From Lachnospiraceae bacterium (lineage in GTDB: Bacteria > Bacillota > Clostridia > Lachnospirales > Lachnospiraceae): DNA of 64,000 nucleotides. The stretch's first letter is position 1, and every line of letters starts with the position of its first letter. Both the position numbers and the translations under genes were made by a program. Of the stretch, positions 38,884-45,391 are shown piece by piece. The DNA lies in contig JAKSPD010000004.1 in the NCBI GenBank assembly GCA_024405115.1, forward strand, positions 34,257-98,256, written 5' to 3'. Under the pieces are notes generated by a model. The model was not told where the DNA came from. It saw only the letters and a list, made by a program, of their open reading frames with translations, and made no database searches.

Positions 38884-39755
38884 GGGCAGCCGGTTTTCCG
38901 GATTTCATGACCGAGAAAACGATATATGATTTTCTTGAGCGTGAAGTTACGGTGCCGGCAAATTTTTATTCAGAAGTTAACATTGACCCGGAAACAAAGG
39001 TGTCGGAGTACAGGCTCATGCTTGCTGAAAACATCGGCGTAGCCGCGGCGCTTTTGCGTACCGGAAAGCGTCCGCCCATCCTTCAGTACTACCACCCCTT
39101 CTTTGAAACCTTCGAGGAAACGAGCGTTGCGCCCTGCACCATCGAGAGGCACACGCAGGAGGAAACTTTTTCCGGTCTCATTGAGGACTATTCCCCCGGG
39201 ATTTCGCTCATTTTCTACATGATCAATTCCCTTGATTACCGTAAAAAGCTTGCCACCGGGGCCGATCCTTTAAAGGCCTATACCGGAACTTATCTTGCGG
39301 CTTTTGCAAACGAGGGAAAGGTGCTTCTTCCCATAGCGAAAAAGGAACAGGACGTTATTGCGGACATTGAAGCCAGAAAGGAAAGACGCCGCCTTCAGGA
39401 GGCAGCCCTTGCGGGTGATGAGGACGCGGGCCTTAAGCTTGACAATGAACAGGTTTTTCTTTTCGATCAGATAAATGAACGTATGCACAGCGAGGACCTT
39501 TACACGCTTGTTGACCAGACCTTCATACCGTGGGGCGTTGAGTGTGATCAGTATTCGGTTGTGGGTGAGATAACATCGGTCGAGGAGACCGTAAACGGAT
39601 ACTCAGGGATACCGCTCTGGCTTCTGGGCGTTGAGTCAAATGACGTAAGGTTCCGTGTATGTATGAGAAAACAGGACCTTCTGGGTGTTCCGGTTGCAGG
39701 CCGACGTATAAAATGCGGCATCTGGCTTCATGGACATGTCAATCTTGAAACTTAA
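38868..39755 (+). CDS. DUF3881 family protein
   Basis: 295-residue cytoplasmic protein beginning MHRFLRAAGF, as members of this Lachnospiraceae-restricted family do. A conserved-looking middle (SPGISLIFYMINSLDYRKKL) and C-terminus (GIPLWLLGVESND, IKCGIWLHGHVNL) follow. It starts inside the end of murA with GGCGGAG upstream. Function unknown. Its presence supports the taxonomic placement. Confidence 0.75.
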   Translation: MHRFLRAAGFPDFMTEKTIYDFLEREVTVPANFYSEVNIDPETKVSEYRLMLAENIGVAAALLRTGKRPPILQYYHPFFETFEETSVAPCTIERHTQEETFSGLIEDYSPGISLIFYMINSLDYRKKLATGADPLKAYTGTYLAAFANEGKVLLPIAKKEQDVIADIEARKERRRLQEAALAGDEDAGLKLDNEQVFLFDQINERMHSEDLYTLVDQTFIPWGVECDQYSVVGEITSVEETVNGYSGIPLWLLGVESNDVRFRVCMRKQDLLGVPVAGRRIKCGIWLHGHVNLET

Positions 39756-39770
39756 AAGGAATCCGGAGTT

Positions 39771-39797
39771 CTGTCCGCCTCAATGCGGGCAGGTTTT
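39771..39797 (+). terminator. Probable terminator after the murA operon
   Basis: CTGTCCGC (39771-39778) pairs with GCGGGCAG (39785-39792, one G-U pair), followed by TTTT. It lies just before the next start codon. Confidence 0.55.
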
Positions 39798-39802
39798 ATC
39801 AG

Positions 39803-40606
39803 ATGGACAGTAAAGAAAGAAAAAATGACAGCAGGCACCGCCTCGTTATAGCATTCGGAGCGATAGCCGCCATATGCATCTTAATAGCATGGCTTTTCAC
39901 GGCCATGCAGTTCGTGTGTTATCATGATTACGACATGTACATTGAAGAGTATGAAAAGTATGACGTGCTTTCTGACATGCCGGCAGGAGTAAAGCTTCGC
40001 GGTGAAAACAGTCTTTACACCGTGACGGAGCACATGATGAAGTACCTCATCGGCGATAAGGACACACCGGACCTCCAGTGCCAGATTGATACTGCTGAAG
40101 GCACCAGGGACTTCTTTGTTGAAAGGGAGCTTTTACACATGGCTGACTGTCAGGTACTTTTCAAAAAGGCACTTCAGCTGCGCTATGTATGTATAATGCT
40201 GGCGATATTTCTTTTTGTCTATTCAAAATATGCCGTTCTGGCACCCCGCAGAAAGGGAAACCTCACCCAGGCGGAATATGTTCCGTCTGAACACGGAATC
40301 GCGCATCCATTTGCTCAGGGCATGAAGATAGGTACGGCAATCTTCTTTATTTTTGCGGCCGCAGTAGCTGCTTACTTTGTTTTCAATTTCTCGACTGCAT
40401 TCGTGCAGTTCCATCTGATATTTTTTGATAACGACCTATGGCTCCTTGATCCAAGGTATTCTCTTCTTATTAATATCCTGCCGGAAGGATTCTTTTTCGA
40501 CGTAGTTAAAAAGATACTTGCAGTTTACCTGCCCGGCGTGGTATTATTACTAGTGCTCGTTTTCATACGAACAAAAAAACAGCCCCTGAAAAAGGAGTCT
40601 GCATAA
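39803..40606 (+). CDS. DUF1461 / TIGR01906-like integral membrane protein
   Basis: 267 residues with four or five membrane helices (about 15-38, 127-145, 175-200 and 235-258). The DNDLWLLDPRYSLLINILPEGFFFD stretch near residues 210-235 (key NDLWLLDP and LPEGFF) is the family signature. An extracytoplasmic loop sits between helices 1 and 2. Function unknown in most bacteria; a distant relation to Lit-type lipoprotein acyltransferases has been proposed for this superfamily, which I cannot test. The stop codon is 2 bases before the tRNA array. Confidence 0.7.
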   Translation: MDSKERKNDSRHRLVIAFGAIAAICILIAWLFTAMQFVCYHDYDMYIEEYEKYDVLSDMPAGVKLRGENSLYTVTEHMMKYLIGDKDTPDLQCQIDTAEGTRDFFVERELLHMADCQVLFKKALQLRYVCIMLAIFLFVYSKYAVLAPRRKGNLTQAEYVPSEHGIAHPFAQGMKIGTAIFFIFAAAVAAYFVFNFSTAFVQFHLIFFDNDLWLLDPRYSLLINILPEGFFFDVVKKILAVYLPGVVLLLVLVFIRTKKQPLKKESA

Positions 40607-40608
40607 AT

Positions 40609-40648
40609 GTTTCCGTAGCTCAGCAGGATAGAGCGTCCGCCTCCTAAG
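40609..40648 (+). pseudogene. Orphan 5' half of tRNA-Arg(CCU), copy 1
   Basis: A 40-nt sequence covers the acceptor strand GTTTCCG, the D arm with GCTC/GAGC stem, and the anticodon arm up to CTCCTAAG, then stops matching a tRNA. The 5' anticodon-stem strand TCCGC needs GCGGA as partner, which does not follow. It breaks at the same base as copies 2 and 3. Read as the scar of an integration into the anticodon loop. Confidence 0.85.
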
Positions 40649-40788
40649 AATGGAGTGACTCCAAGCCTGAAAAAATCGATTGGATTTTACAAGCCGGAAG
40701 GTAAGTGATAAAATCCAGGAAGATCGTCAGAGTTGCAATTAGACAGAAAAATAAGCTTTTAACCCACGAAAGTGGCTTAAAATAAAGG
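40649..40788 (+). ncRNA. Structured 140-bp insert A behind tRNA half 1
   Basis: Homologous to insert B (40829-40967) and nearly equal in length. Helix 1 is GGATTTTA (40682-40689) with TAAAATCC (40709-40716); helix 2 is CCAC-GAAA-GTGG (40764-40775). Both are kept in insert B with altered bases. Its last ~20 bases, GAAAGTGGCTTAAAATAAAG, are identical in B. No open frame or tRNA 3' half is present. Whether it is transcribed is not known. Confidence 0.4.
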
Positions 40789-40828
40789 GTTTCCGTAGCT
40801 CAGCAGGATAGAGCGTTCGCCTCCTAAG
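40789..40828 (+). pseudogene. Orphan 5' half of tRNA-Arg(CCU), copy 2
   Basis: Identical to copy 1 except TT for TC in the anticodon stem (GTTCGCCTCCTAAG). It again ends exactly after CCTAAG. The partner strand GCGAA is not in place for a cloverleaf. Confidence 0.85.
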
Positions 40829-40967
40829 AGTGTAGCCGCCTCTCTCCTATCGAAAATGAAAGGTTTTCAAAAGGCGGACGGTAGCCGGTAAAATCTCGAA
40901 GATCGGGAGCGAAGCCGTTAGAAAAATCAAATAGTTTTTAATCCGCGAAAGTGGCTTAAAATAAAGT
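40829..40967 (+). ncRNA. Structured 139-bp insert B behind tRNA half 2
   Basis: Aligns along its length with insert A. The helices are conserved with compensatory or wobble changes: AGGTTTT (40861-40867) with AAAATCT (40890-40896), and CCGC-GAAA-GTGG (40943-40954). This pattern of sequence drift with retained pairing suggests a selected RNA fold. Confidence 0.4.
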
Positions 40968-41007
40968 GTTTCCGTAGCTCAGTTGGATAGAGCACGCGCC
41001 TCCTAAG
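40968..41007 (+). pseudogene. 5' half of the split tRNA-Arg(CCU), copy 3 (attL side)
   Basis: Ends at CCTAAG like copies 1 and 2. Joined to 63662-63695 it gives a perfect 74-nt tRNA: acceptor GTTTCCG/CGGGAAC (one G-U), anticodon stem CGCGC/GCGCG, loop CTCCTAA. The gene is therefore split by the element at 41008-63661. Confidence 0.9.
40997..41007. repeat. attL core of the integrative element
   Basis: CGCCTCCTAAG, an 11-bp direct repeat shared with 63651-63661. It covers the anticodon loop of tRNA-Arg(CCU), a known class of tyrosine-recombinase target within tRNA genes. Confidence 0.85.
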
Positions 41008-41049
41008 ATATCACTCGGAGTGTTTGCTTTATTCAGTTTTATATGTTAA

Positions 41050-41123
41050 GTTTCTGTAGCTCAGCAGGATAGAGCGCACGCCTCCTAAGCGTGAGGCCGG
41101 GGGTTCGAATCCCCCCAGGAACG
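41050..41123 (+). tRNA. tRNA-Arg(CCU), complete, carried by the element
   Basis: A 74-nt cloverleaf: acceptor GTTTCTG/CAGGAAC, D stem GCTC/GAGC, anticodon stem CACGC/GCGTG with loop CTCCTAA (anticodon CCT), T arm GGGGG-TTCGAAT-CCCCC, discriminator G, no encoded CCA. It is the only intact copy in the window and lies 43 bases inside the left end, where the interrupted host promoter could still transcribe it. Confidence 0.95.
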
Positions 41124-41129
41124 TCCCAG

Positions 41130-41171
41130 GAGTGCTATAATCCTTGAATTTCAGGGGTTTGGCACTCTTTT
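41130..41171 (+). terminator. Terminator after the complete tRNA
   Basis: GAGTGC (41130-41135) pairs with GCACTC (41162-41167), with inner CCT/AGG pairing, followed by TTTTGT. Confidence 0.6.
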
Positions 41172-41215
41172 GTATTGCCATTATTTCATCCTGAAGGTGT
41201 ATTTGATATCAGAAA

Positions 41216-41323
41216 TGATACCAAATTTCTTCCGTTTTCCTGATGTTTAGACTTCAAAAAATCTGATACCAAGAGCAAATAAAAAGGATGTTTTTTACAA
41301 AAAGTGATACCAATATGATACCC
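41216..41323 (+). repeat. Left cluster of TGATACCA sites (candidate integrase arm sites)
   Basis: TGATACCA at 41216, 41264 and 41305, and TGATACCC at 41316. The last two begin 11 bp apart, one helical turn. The same 8-mer pair with the same 11-bp pitch occurs at the right end (63472 and 63483). Confidence 0.7.
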
Positions 41324-41336
41324 GGTGTATCCGGTC

Positions 41337-42722
41337 TCAATCTGTGTCATCCTGATTTTCCTGGCTCGTTTCATCTTTGCCATTACCGAAAAACGCTTTG
41401 TTGATTTCGGCTGCAAGTCTGCGACGATCCCTGTCTTCAGCAGTAGCATAGTGTTTCATCATTACCGCTTCGGTATCACCGCCCATATCAGTCTGAACCA
41501 CTTTCGGACTGATACCAGGAATACGGAGCTTCTGAGTTACCCCGCTTCCGCGCAAGCTGTACAGAGTAACGTCCCGCAAACCATGTGCTTCCTTGAATTT
41601 CCGGAAGTACCGGTTAATTGTTTCGTTTGAGATCGGCCTTCCAGGGAATCTGTCTTCGAGAGCGAACACGAGATTGTAGTCCTGGTAGCTCTCACCGTAA
41701 AACGCTTTCATTTCAACCTGTCTCTGACGATGCTCTCTTAATATTTCAGCTGCCTTCTCCGGTAAATACACGATTCTGCGAGTACGCGAGGTCTTTGTTT
41801 TCTCAAGAAGGCACATCCTGCTGGATGCTTTTTTTGAAACATTAGGAAAAACACGAAAAGGAGTTACCTTCGTTGCTTCAAGGTCTGTGAGTTTAACGCG
41901 CAGGAGTTCACGCTTTATATAAATATAAGCAGGGTCAGCCTCGGTAATATGATCGGGAAGATGGACACAATCCCAGCAGAGCCCGAGCAACTCACAGTTA
42001 CGTACAGTTTCAGACGGAATCAGCGCAATGACAGCCTTCAACTGAGGATCGGTTTCAGAGGACAGTGCCTCCACAAGTTCATCGTAATCCCACTGATCAC
42101 GCGGCTTTGTCTCATATTTCGGCATGATGATATCAGGAGTAATGGGATTTGTCTTGATGGCACGAAGGCGTGTGATAGCATAGCCAAACGCAGGAGAAAG
42201 GATCTTGCGGACCTCAGCAACAGTTCTTGCACTGTTGAGGGGTGCCTGAGAAGTGTGATTGCCTTGAGCCGCTCGATGATTCAACAGGTCATCAAAAAAG
42301 TCCTGTATGAACATTGTATCTATATTCCGGATGGGGACATTTCCGATATAGGGAATGATGTGGTTACTGACGATTCCTTTTTTCGATGTGAGCACATTAG
42401 GGCTAAAACGCCCTCTGCCCGCCGCATCTTCGAGATACATCGGCAGCAACTCACCTATTGTAATATCCGCATAACGGGTCGATACTGCACCATAATGACT
42501 CGAAAGAACAGAATTGCCCGGATAAGAGACAGGCCTCGTGTCCACATAAAGAATACCTTTGTCTTCCGCTTCCTGAACGAGGGGGAGGAGTTCTTTGGCT
42601 TCTGTCATATCAGCACACCGGATCTGTTTCTGCTTGACGCCTCCGTTATCTGCAGAATAACGCTGACGGATATAGATTGCATCAGGTCCTTTTTTTCTAC
42701 TAACAGTATGGATATCTGCCAT
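41337..42722 (-). CDS. int: Tyrosine recombinase integrase
   Basis: 461-residue site-specific recombinase. An arm-binding/core-binding N-terminal half is followed by a catalytic half with Arg241 (SETVRNCELLGL), Lys310 (EKTKTSRTRR), Arg391 and the nucleophile Tyr425 (KHYAT). The usual H-x-x-R box reads YSLR (Tyr388 for His) and the usual L-G-H box reads MGGD, so two of the family's conserved histidines are replaced. Its position next to attL, pointing to the tRNA, is standard. The excisionase-like gene lies directly upstream. It should recombine the CGCCTCCTAAG cores. Confidence 0.9.
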   Translation of the reverse strand: MADIHTVSRKKGPDAIYIRQRYSADNGGVKQKQIRCADMTEAKELLPLVQEAEDKGILYVDTRPVSYPGNSVLSSHYGAVSTRYADITIGELLPMYLEDAAGRGRFSPNVLTSKKGIVSNHIIPYIGNVPIRNIDTMFIQDFFDDLLNHRAAQGNHTSQAPLNSARTVAEVRKILSPAFGYAITRLRAIKTNPITPDIIMPKYETKPRDQWDYDELVEALSSETDPQLKAVIALIPSETVRNCELLGLCWDCVHLPDHITEADPAYIYIKRELLRVKLTDLEATKVTPFRVFPNVSKKASSRMCLLEKTKTSRTRRIVYLPEKAAEILREHRQRQVEMKAFYGESYQDYNLVFALEDRFPGRPISNETINRYFRKFKEAHGLRDVTLYSLRGSGVTQKLRIPGISPKVVQTDMGGDTEAVMMKHYATAEDRDRRRLAAEINKAFFGNGKDETSQENQDDTD

Positions 42723-42735
42723 GAGCGCCTCCTTA

Positions 42736-42945
42736 TTAAAGACTGAGACTGTCCAAATAAGAATTAAAGGACTTCCTTGAAACGAGAAGTTTTCCTTTCA
42801 GTTCGACCACTGCAAACGGCTGTCCATTATTGGTCAGCGCCTCGTGTACCATCTCATACATGGATGACTTACCTATTCCAAGAAGTCCTGCACATTCTTC
42901 TACTTTCATTGTCCGACATTCGACTTGGTTCTCTTTATTTGTCAT
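42736..42945 (-). CDS. Excisionase-like helix-turn-helix protein
   Basis: 69 residues, with a MerR/Xis-type helix-turn-helix (MKVEECAGLLGIGKSSMYEMV) and a short wing (VVELKGKLLVSRKSF). The position 13 bp upstream of int in the same orientation, and the strong AAGGAGG site before the ATG at 42945, fit a recombination directionality factor. It may bind the TGATACCA region, which is inference. Confidence 0.75.
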   Translation of the reverse strand: MTNKENQVECRTMKVEECAGLLGIGKSSMYEMVHEALTNNGQPFAVVELKGKLLVSRKSFNSYLDSLSL

Positions 42946-43158
42946 AAAACCTCCTTGTGAACATAAAATACTTAATATTACGAACTAAGAAGAAATACTA
43001 CTATTATAATAACAACGAAAATAGGATAAATCAAGGCGAAAAAGAATAATTTCGTCCAAATATTGCAAAATAAGAATTTATTTTATAAAATATGCGATAA
43101 CAGATGGAATGAGTTCAGGTGATACGGAAGTGAAAAGCTGATACTTTCAGGAGTTAAT

Positions 43159-43770
43159 ATGTCATTAGGTGAGAAATTATTAGAACTAAGAAAAACAAGA
43201 GGATATTCACAAAAGGAACTTGCGGATATTATCGGTGAAAAGTCGGCTAAGGTTATCTCAAATTGGGAAACTAATCTAAATAAGCCTGATATTGATAAAC
43301 TTGCACGCTTGTGTAGCGTTTTTGGATGCTCACCTTCCTGGTTTATTGAAGTTGGTCAGGATTTTGAAATTACAAGTGATGAAATGGTATTGGTTACTAA
43401 GTGGCGTGGATTGGATGATTTGGGAAAATCCGTGGCTATGTGTAATATTGATTTTCAACTTGACCGGTGGAATAGCCTTGATATTAATAAATCTGACACA
43501 GACACAGATGAACCGAGTAAGCTCTTTATAGATAAAAGTGACGCGGACTATTATGCAATGAAGGAAAAGTGCAAAGAGCTGATAATGCTTAAAAAGAATT
43601 CATCTTTGCGTGAATCTGAAATAAGACTTCTATTGGCATACAATGATGGGTACAGTGGGAAAATTTCTATCGCTGATCTGATTATGATTTTTAATGGCAT
43701 GAAAGTGCCATCACAAGAATTATATTCACATATATACGAAATACTGGAACGCACACAAAAGGAAAAATGA
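43159..43770 (+). CDS. XRE-family transcriptional regulator
   Basis: 203 residues. An N-terminal helix-turn-helix (KLLELRKTRGYSQKELADII, then SNWETNLNKPD) is followed by a C-terminal region of unknown fold rich in Asp/Lys. It is divergent from the xis-int pair across a 213-bp AT-rich spacer, the normal position for a repressor controlling the recombination genes. AGGAG lies before the ATG. No protease motif is seen, so it is not a LexA-like repressor. Confidence 0.85.
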   Translation: MSLGEKLLELRKTRGYSQKELADIIGEKSAKVISNWETNLNKPDIDKLARLCSVFGCSPSWFIEVGQDFEITSDEMVLVTKWRGLDDLGKSVAMCNIDFQLDRWNSLDINKSDTDTDEPSKLFIDKSDADYYAMKEKCKELIMLKKNSSLRESEIRLLLAYNDGYSGKISIADLIMIFNGMKVPSQELYSHIYEILERTQKEK

Positions 43771-43857
43771 TAGAAAAATTCGTTGGAATGAGAGTATTTC
43801 ATTATCAAATCCCCGTGAAAATCATGAATAACGGTAGCTAAGAATGGCGGATTACCG

Positions 43858-43894
43858 GGCATTCCCTGTGATATTTAACGGGGAGTGCCTTTTT
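43858..43894 (+). terminator. Terminator after the regulator
   Basis: GGCATTCCC (43858-43866) pairs with GGGAGTGCC (43881-43889, one G-U pair), followed by TTTTT. Confidence 0.7.
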
Positions 43895-43903
43895 GTCAAT
43901 TAT

Positions 43904-43989
43904 GCAAAAAGAAGTAGAAGCAAAAGAAGCAGAGTGTGAAAAAGAGAGAGAAAGAGAAGAGAGAAAGAGAAAGAGAGAGAAAGAGAGGT
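43904..43989 (+). repeat. Polypurine tract (GA-rich low complexity)
   Basis: About 85 bases are almost purely A and G, including long (GAGAGAAA)n-like runs, within the 330-base gap between the regulator and the HNH gene (43771-44099). A 44-codon frame through it (43902-44036) lacks a ribosome site. Nothing else is supported in the gap besides the terminator. Confidence 0.7.
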
Positions 43990-44099
43990 GTGACTGTCCG
44001 TTATTTTGTACATCTTTTTCGTTAGAGTTAAGATAATGGAAGGTAATGGAGAAGATAGGGAGAAAGTTTTGCAGATAACAGCAGCATGAAAAGATTTTT

Positions 44100-44699
44100 A
44101 TGACGATAAAAGAGGCTATGACAGCTGCGGTAGAACAGCTGATAAAAGATAACGGTTCTGGATATGAGGTTACGACTTCAGAACTGCAGAGAATTCTTTT
44201 GAATGAGTATTCAATCCATGCAGGAAGTTGTATTCCGTCTGACTATTGCTACAACCGGATAAATAATGGGATAACACTTTCCAATCCGACGCTGTTTGAA
44301 TATATCGGAACCGGAAGATATCGATGCCTTGGTCCTGACTATCCATACAACGGTAAGATATATCACAAGGCAAAAGGCTGTGAGGAATTCGTTATCGGGG
44401 AGTGTAAAAATGGAATCCGTAGCATAGCCGCTGATGTTCATGAAAAAAGTCCAGAATCAACATACAGGACAAAAGGCGATAGAAGAGATCCTTCCATAAA
44501 ATTGCGATATGAGGTTCTGGCCCGTGATCATTTCACCTGCAGATACTGTGGAGCATCTCCGCAGAAAGATCCGGATGTGACACTTCATATTGACCACATA
44601 ATTCCCTGGTCCAAGGGCGGAAAAACTGTTTTTGACAACCTCCAGACGCTTTGCTCAAAATGCAATCTCGGGAAGTCGGATCTCGATCCCGAAATATAA
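44100..44699 (+). CDS. HNH endonuclease-domain protein
   Basis: 199 residues. The N-terminal ~70 residues look like a small winged-helix or substrate-recognition domain (IKEAMTAAVEQLIKDNGSGYEV). The C-terminal HNH nuclease reads RYEVLARDHFTCRYCGA, then HIDHIIPWSKGGKTVFDNLQTLC and SKCNLGKSD, with both zinc-knuckle Cys pairs and the catalytic His-Asn-His pattern. It starts the rightward cargo operon. Restriction or a mobile-element role is possible; the target is unknown. Confidence 0.85.
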   Translation: MTIKEAMTAAVEQLIKDNGSGYEVTTSELQRILLNEYSIHAGSCIPSDYCYNRINNGITLSNPTLFEYIGTGRYRCLGPDYPYNGKIYHKAKGCEEFVIGECKNGIRSIAADVHEKSPESTYRTKGDRRDPSIKLRYEVLARDHFTCRYCGASPQKDPDVTLHIDHIIPWSKGGKTVFDNLQTLCSKCNLGKSDLDPEI

Positions 44700-44741
44700 C
44701 TGTTGAGTGTATGGACAAGTTTTGATAGTGGAGGCAGAACG

Positions 44742-45359
44742 ATGGCAAAAAAGCGAATAGTAAGCAAGCCGGGATTGTTTGGTATTACCTACCACTATGA
44801 GAACGGCAGGTACATAGGGAAAACGCGTCAGGGACTTCTTGGAAACAGAAAAATCCATTATGATGCCGATGGCAAGCAGATGGGTACAACCAGACCGGGA
44901 GCGCTGTCAGACGAAGTACGCTATGATGCAAAAAACAAACGTTACATCTCGTCATATGAGGGGCTGACGGGGAAAACACATTTTTCAAATGGTCATCCTG
45001 TCGGAAGAACGGTTAACGGTTTATTTGACACCAGTTATTCATCAATTAAAAAAAATGATTATGATGCTGACATTTCCGATGAGGGAATTCTTTATGGCGA
45101 TGATGAAATCACAGGACTTGTCGAAGATAAAGACTATGAAGAGTATGAATATACGGATGGTAATGGTGCGATAAAGAAAAACGATATAAAACAGATTGTA
45201 AAGAAAGCCGCAGGTGTGCTGTTTGCCTTAGAAACGGTGTTGTTTCTGATATTGACATTTGTATTTGCAGGTCAGGGAATGAGTATTGTCCCAGGAATTG
45301 CCGCCTGCGTTATTGCAGCTCTGGTTGCTTTCTGGTGCTTGCGTCCTGTGAATAAGTGA
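44742..45359 (+). CDS. Repeat-containing protein with C-terminal membrane helices
   Basis: 205 residues from the ATG at 44742, which has GGAGG eight bases upstream. Residues about 8-95 contain roughly four imperfect 20-22-residue repeats of the type Y-x-x-x-G-(K/R)-x-x-G-x-(T/V)-x-x-G-L (for example YENGRYIGKTRQGLLG, YDADGKQMGTTRPGALS, FSNGHPVGRTVNGLF). An acidic linker follows, then two membrane helices (about 158-178 and 182-200). No family recognised. A cytoplasmic repeat domain tethered to the membrane fits an effector or sensor in the same operon, which is inference. Confidence 0.65.
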   Translation: MAKKRIVSKPGLFGITYHYENGRYIGKTRQGLLGNRKIHYDADGKQMGTTRPGALSDEVRYDAKNKRYISSYEGLTGKTHFSNGHPVGRTVNGLFDTSYSSIKKNDYDADISDEGILYGDDEITGLVEDKDYEEYEYTDGNGAIKKNDIKQIVKKAAGVLFALETVLFLILTFVFAGQGMSIVPGIAACVIAALVAFWCLRPVNK

Positions 45360-45391
45360 CAGGAACCGATTTTGTTTTGCGAGGAATAGAG

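Noticed and set aside
40609..40967. tRNA-Arg genes with group I introns in the anticodon loop
   Set aside because: Introns of this type are known in tRNA-Arg(CCU) of other bacteria, but the inserts lack recognisable P/Q/R/S core motifs and no 3' exon with a TTCGAAT T-loop follows halves 1 or 2.
41050..41123. The complete tRNA as attL, with the 3' half at 63662 as its displaced original end
   Set aside because: Combining the 5' part of this tRNA with the right-hand 3' half gives a mismatch in the anticodon stem, whereas half 3 pairs perfectly.
43902..44036. 44-codon frame through the polypurine tract
   Set aside because: Composition is dictated by the GA repeat, and no ribosome binding site precedes the ATG.
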